A stretch of DNA of 64,000 nt from Trogon surrucura (taxonomy: Eukaryota; Chordata; Aves; Trogoniformes; Trogonidae): contig CM036618.1 of the NCBI GenBank assembly GCA_020746105.1, positions 17,901,001 to 17,965,000 of the forward strand, written 5' to 3'. Both the position numbers and the translations under genes were made by a program. Position 1 is the first letter of the stretch. Every line of letters starts with the position of its first letter. Below, one piece after another: positions 61,651 through 64,000 of the stretch. The notes beneath the pieces were generated by a model that did not search any database, was not told the origin of the DNA, and was given only the letters and a program-made list of their open reading frames with translations.

Positions 61651-62311
61651 TTATTTCTGTGCTAGTTTTATTTGTGGTTGTCACCTTGTGACACTGCTGG
61701 TCAGGCGGTGCAGGGAGCTGTGTGGCGAGGCAAAGCCGGTTTGGAATTCTCAGCAGAGGGAGTCCTGTCCTCCATGAATGATGTTGGAAATCCATCCTTG
61801 TTGGGCCACACGCTTGTAGATGTCTTTCCTAATAATCGTACAATAGAAGAGCTTATTCATCACTCCTAATGTCATCATCCATCTAGAAGAAATAATTCTA
61901 TGGACAAGTTGTGTTAAAACAAGAGACCGACTAATCCTAGTAGCTGATGTTTGTTTGGATTGGTTTTTGTTAAAACTTTTTATGCCTTCCAGCTATTTAA
62001 AAGGAAGTTTTCATATTTTAAGTATCTGCGTTGCATTTGAAACAAGACTCAATCGGTGTTCTAGAACAGCATTTTGCCTTTAACACTGGTTTCACATTCA
62101 GACCTAGTCCTGCAACTTGACTAGGGAAATGGACCATAATTTTACTTGACTTCAGTCCCCCAGCTTTTAAAAAAAAAAACTTCACAGGGAAGTCCCTTTC
62201 CATCTCAGTGTATCTTAGCATTGCTGGTGGCCTGGAAGCAGCTGGGATGATCTGTCCTGTCATGCTTGGACTAATTGTTTTTCAACGTTGCTTTTTTCAT
62301 GTTTAAAAAAG
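61651..62311 (+). other. ADAM17: ADAM17 intron 10, last part
   Basis: Unique sequence up to an unusual acceptor, TTCATGTTTAAAAAAG, whose last bases are purine. Confidence 0.6.
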
Positions 62312-62464
62312 GAGGCAGACCTGGTTACAACACATGAACTTGGTCATAACTTTGGAGCAGAGCATGATCCTGACAGCCTGCCAGAATGTGCCCCCACTGA
62401 AGACCAGGGAGGGAAATACGTGATGTATCCAATTGCTGTGAGCGGAGATCATGAAAACAACAAG
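62312..62464 (+). CDS. ADAM17: ADAM17 exon 11, zinc-binding active site
   Basis: It reads [19 protein letters not shown] (398-416), then [20 protein letters not shown] and DHENNK. His405, His409 and His415 bind zinc, Glu406 is the catalytic base and Met435 makes the Met-turn. All are intact, so the enzyme should be active. 153 bases; donor GTATAG. Confidence 0.98.
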
Positions 62465-63293
62465 GTATAGTTGCGTAGTTTTGCTTCCATGTACAAGTTT
62501 TCGCTATGGTCAGTGACCCTTTGCACGAGAAGGGTATTTAGGTAATGATTCATGTAGCTTGAAACAGTCTGGAATGTGATGAGTTAGCCGTGAGAAGAAG
62601 CATGCTTGGATCCTCTTGGGTTCTCTGCAAGACAAACTCATCTTTGGGTTTTGAGTTTCACTGGAGGTCATAGCATGTCCAGGTTTTTTTTTTTTTTTTA
62701 TTAGTTGTTTGTAATTAGCTGCGGCCGCATGCTCCTACAAGCAAGTCATCAGCAAGAGTCAAATACAGGCCCTGCAGTACCAGATAGCGTTTGGGTGGTC
62801 CGTAGCTGTTCGTGTTGAAGAGAGACTACCAGGTGCCACGGCCGTGGTGCTCGGAGGCTCGGGCTGACAGCGGGGACTTAGTGCGGTGCCTGTTCTGTGA
62901 GCGAGAATCCAAGATTATCGAGGGAATGGTTAGTCCACAGTCTAGTCTAACTCATTGTGGGTCATACCCAGCCCTATCGCCGCAGGACAGCGCAGCCCTT
63001 CCTGGGGATCATTGCCGGTGCTTCTGAAGCTGTGGGAGAGCTGGAGTTGGGTCTGTGACAGCCAGACTGTGTGCGGGTGTCCTTGCATTGTAATGTAGCG
63101 ATGTCCTTTATGGACCCAACCGTTACTTTCCCATCTTAAATTTTTTCCAAATTATCAAACTGACAGCATAGAGGAAATAACTGCTTTCTGAGGCACCAGA
63201 ATTTGGAGGCGTAAGGAGACAGAGACTGTCTTAGATGCCACTTGTTGACAGGTACGCGCCTCAGTGCTGCTCTTTCCCCTCGTGACTCTCTAG
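62465..63293 (+). other. ADAM17: ADAM17 intron 11
   Basis: A GT-AG intron of 829 bp with a T run near 62685 and no recognised element. Confidence 0.85.
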
Positions 63294-63493
63294 ATGTTCT
63301 CAAGCTGCAGCAAAAAATCCATCCATAGGACCATAGAGATCAAGGCCCAGCAGTGCTTCAAGGAACGCAACAACAAAGTGTGTGGGAACTCCAGGGTGGA
63401 TGAAGGGGAGGAATGCGATCCCGGCCTCTTGTACCAACAGGCTGATCCCTGCTGCTCTGCAGACTGTAAACTGAAAGACGGTGCCAAATGCAG
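63294..63493 (+). CDS. ADAM17: ADAM17 exon 12, end of protease and start of disintegrin domain
   Basis: It reads [40 protein letters not shown] and [20 protein letters not shown], then KDGAKC plus two bases. [16 protein letters not shown] is the disintegrin-domain hallmark. Acceptor CTCTCTAG; donor GTAAGG. Confidence 0.97.
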
Positions 63494-64000
63494 GTAAGGG
63501 GGGATGAGCTGCAACTTCTGACACGGGAGACAGCGATGAGCTGGGCTGAAAGCTCCTAAAGCCACCTGCAGTGCCACAGGCCTGGGTCCTGGCTTTAAAA
63601 CTAAACGTGTGAGCTGAAGACAATAAAGAATTTCAGAAAAGGTTGCTGAGTGAATGCACTGTTTGCATACGTTAATTTTTCCATTTAATTCTCTTACTTT
63701 TTCTGAGAAGCATCAAGAGCCACAGGCTTGAAGGTGATGGTTGTTATATTTCAGAGCAAAATCAAGCATTCAGAAATTCATATCAAAATTTTTCTGTGCA
63801 AATACAATTCTTGCTTGCATTGCAAGGTGGCTTTCAACAGGGATCACATGCTGGTATTTTCAAGACTGCCGCAAAATGTGTTTGAGCTGACAAGACAGTG
63901 ACTGTGCAAAATGCATCCTCTTTCTGTTCTTAACTCTTTGGTGTGTTCATGGCCCTATGGCAACGTGATGTCCAGTCTGGTTTTCCGGAGTTCAGCTCTG
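63494..64000 (+). other. ADAM17: ADAM17 intron 12 (partial)
   Basis: It starts GTAAGG and continues past the window end. No exon 13 is seen. Confidence 0.85.

Larger units (their letters stand above)
36227..64000 (+). other. ADAM17: ADAM17 gene, 5' part (exons 1-12)
   Basis: ADAM17/TACE is a type I membrane zinc metalloprotease that sheds TNF-alpha, EGFR ligands, L-selectin and other ectodomains. Twelve exons encode 514 residues plus two bases, and all phases agree. Domains: signal peptide (about 1-21), prodomain (to 215) with upstream KKR58 site, cysteine switch PKVCGY (Cys185), furin site RKKR (212-215), catalytic domain with [12 protein letters not shown] (His405, Glu406, His409, His415) and Met-turn YVMYP (Met435), and the beginning of the disintegrin domain. 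The catalytic numbering equals the human protein. The rest of the disintegrin domain, membrane-proximal domain, CANDIS, transmembrane and cytoplasmic parts lie past the window. Eleven of the twelve visible introns start with GT; intron 9 starts with GC. Confidence 0.97.

Overview
This is nuclear DNA from a vertebrate, almost certainly a neognath bird. Three things point that way: many 5'-truncated CR1 LINEs with the CR1 octamer tail (ATTCTATG, or CATAGAAT on the other strand), endogenous-retrovirus LTRs of a type I know from birds, and split genes with short exons and a compact CpG-island promoter. It is not prokaryotic; there are no operons and most open frames are chance. The species cannot be named from the sequence.

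Two protein-coding genes are secure, both on the + strand. (1) Bases 1 to about 9,085 hold the 3' part of YWHAQ (14-3-3 theta/tau): four coding exons for residues 99-245, with the first coding exon lying upstream of the window. (2) From about 36.05 kb to the window end lies the 5' part of ADAM17 (TACE): exons 1-12 for the signal peptide, prodomain with cysteine switch, furin site, complete zinc-protease domain and the start of the disintegrin domain. The remaining exons lie beyond base 64,000. The order YWHAQ then ADAM17 on one strand matches the mammalian arrangement (human 2p25), so this is conserved synteny.

Bases 9.1-36 kb are intergenic and rich in decayed CR1 copies. They include one very old CR1 (32.2-33.6 kb), one CR1 split by a solo LTR with a recognisable 5-bp target-site duplication, and a head-to-head pair of CR1s that ends about 370 bp upstream of the first candidate upstream start codon of ADAM17. 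The - strand here carries several protein-like open frames; two of them (10.1-10.3 and 13.7-13.8 kb) join in phase. They may be exons of an unrecognised gene, but this is unproven.

The ADAM17 start region is a TATA-less CpG island. It has a palindromic YY1-like element whose ATG opens a 58-codon upstream ORF. That uORF ends in an ATGA overlap with the ADAM17 start codon. Intron 1 is about 13.3 kb and opens with a G-rich degenerate minisatellite containing a run of 19 G. Intron 9 appears to be a GC-AG intron. The two genes are not a functional unit: YWHAQ encodes a cytosolic phosphoserine adaptor and ADAM17 a membrane sheddase.
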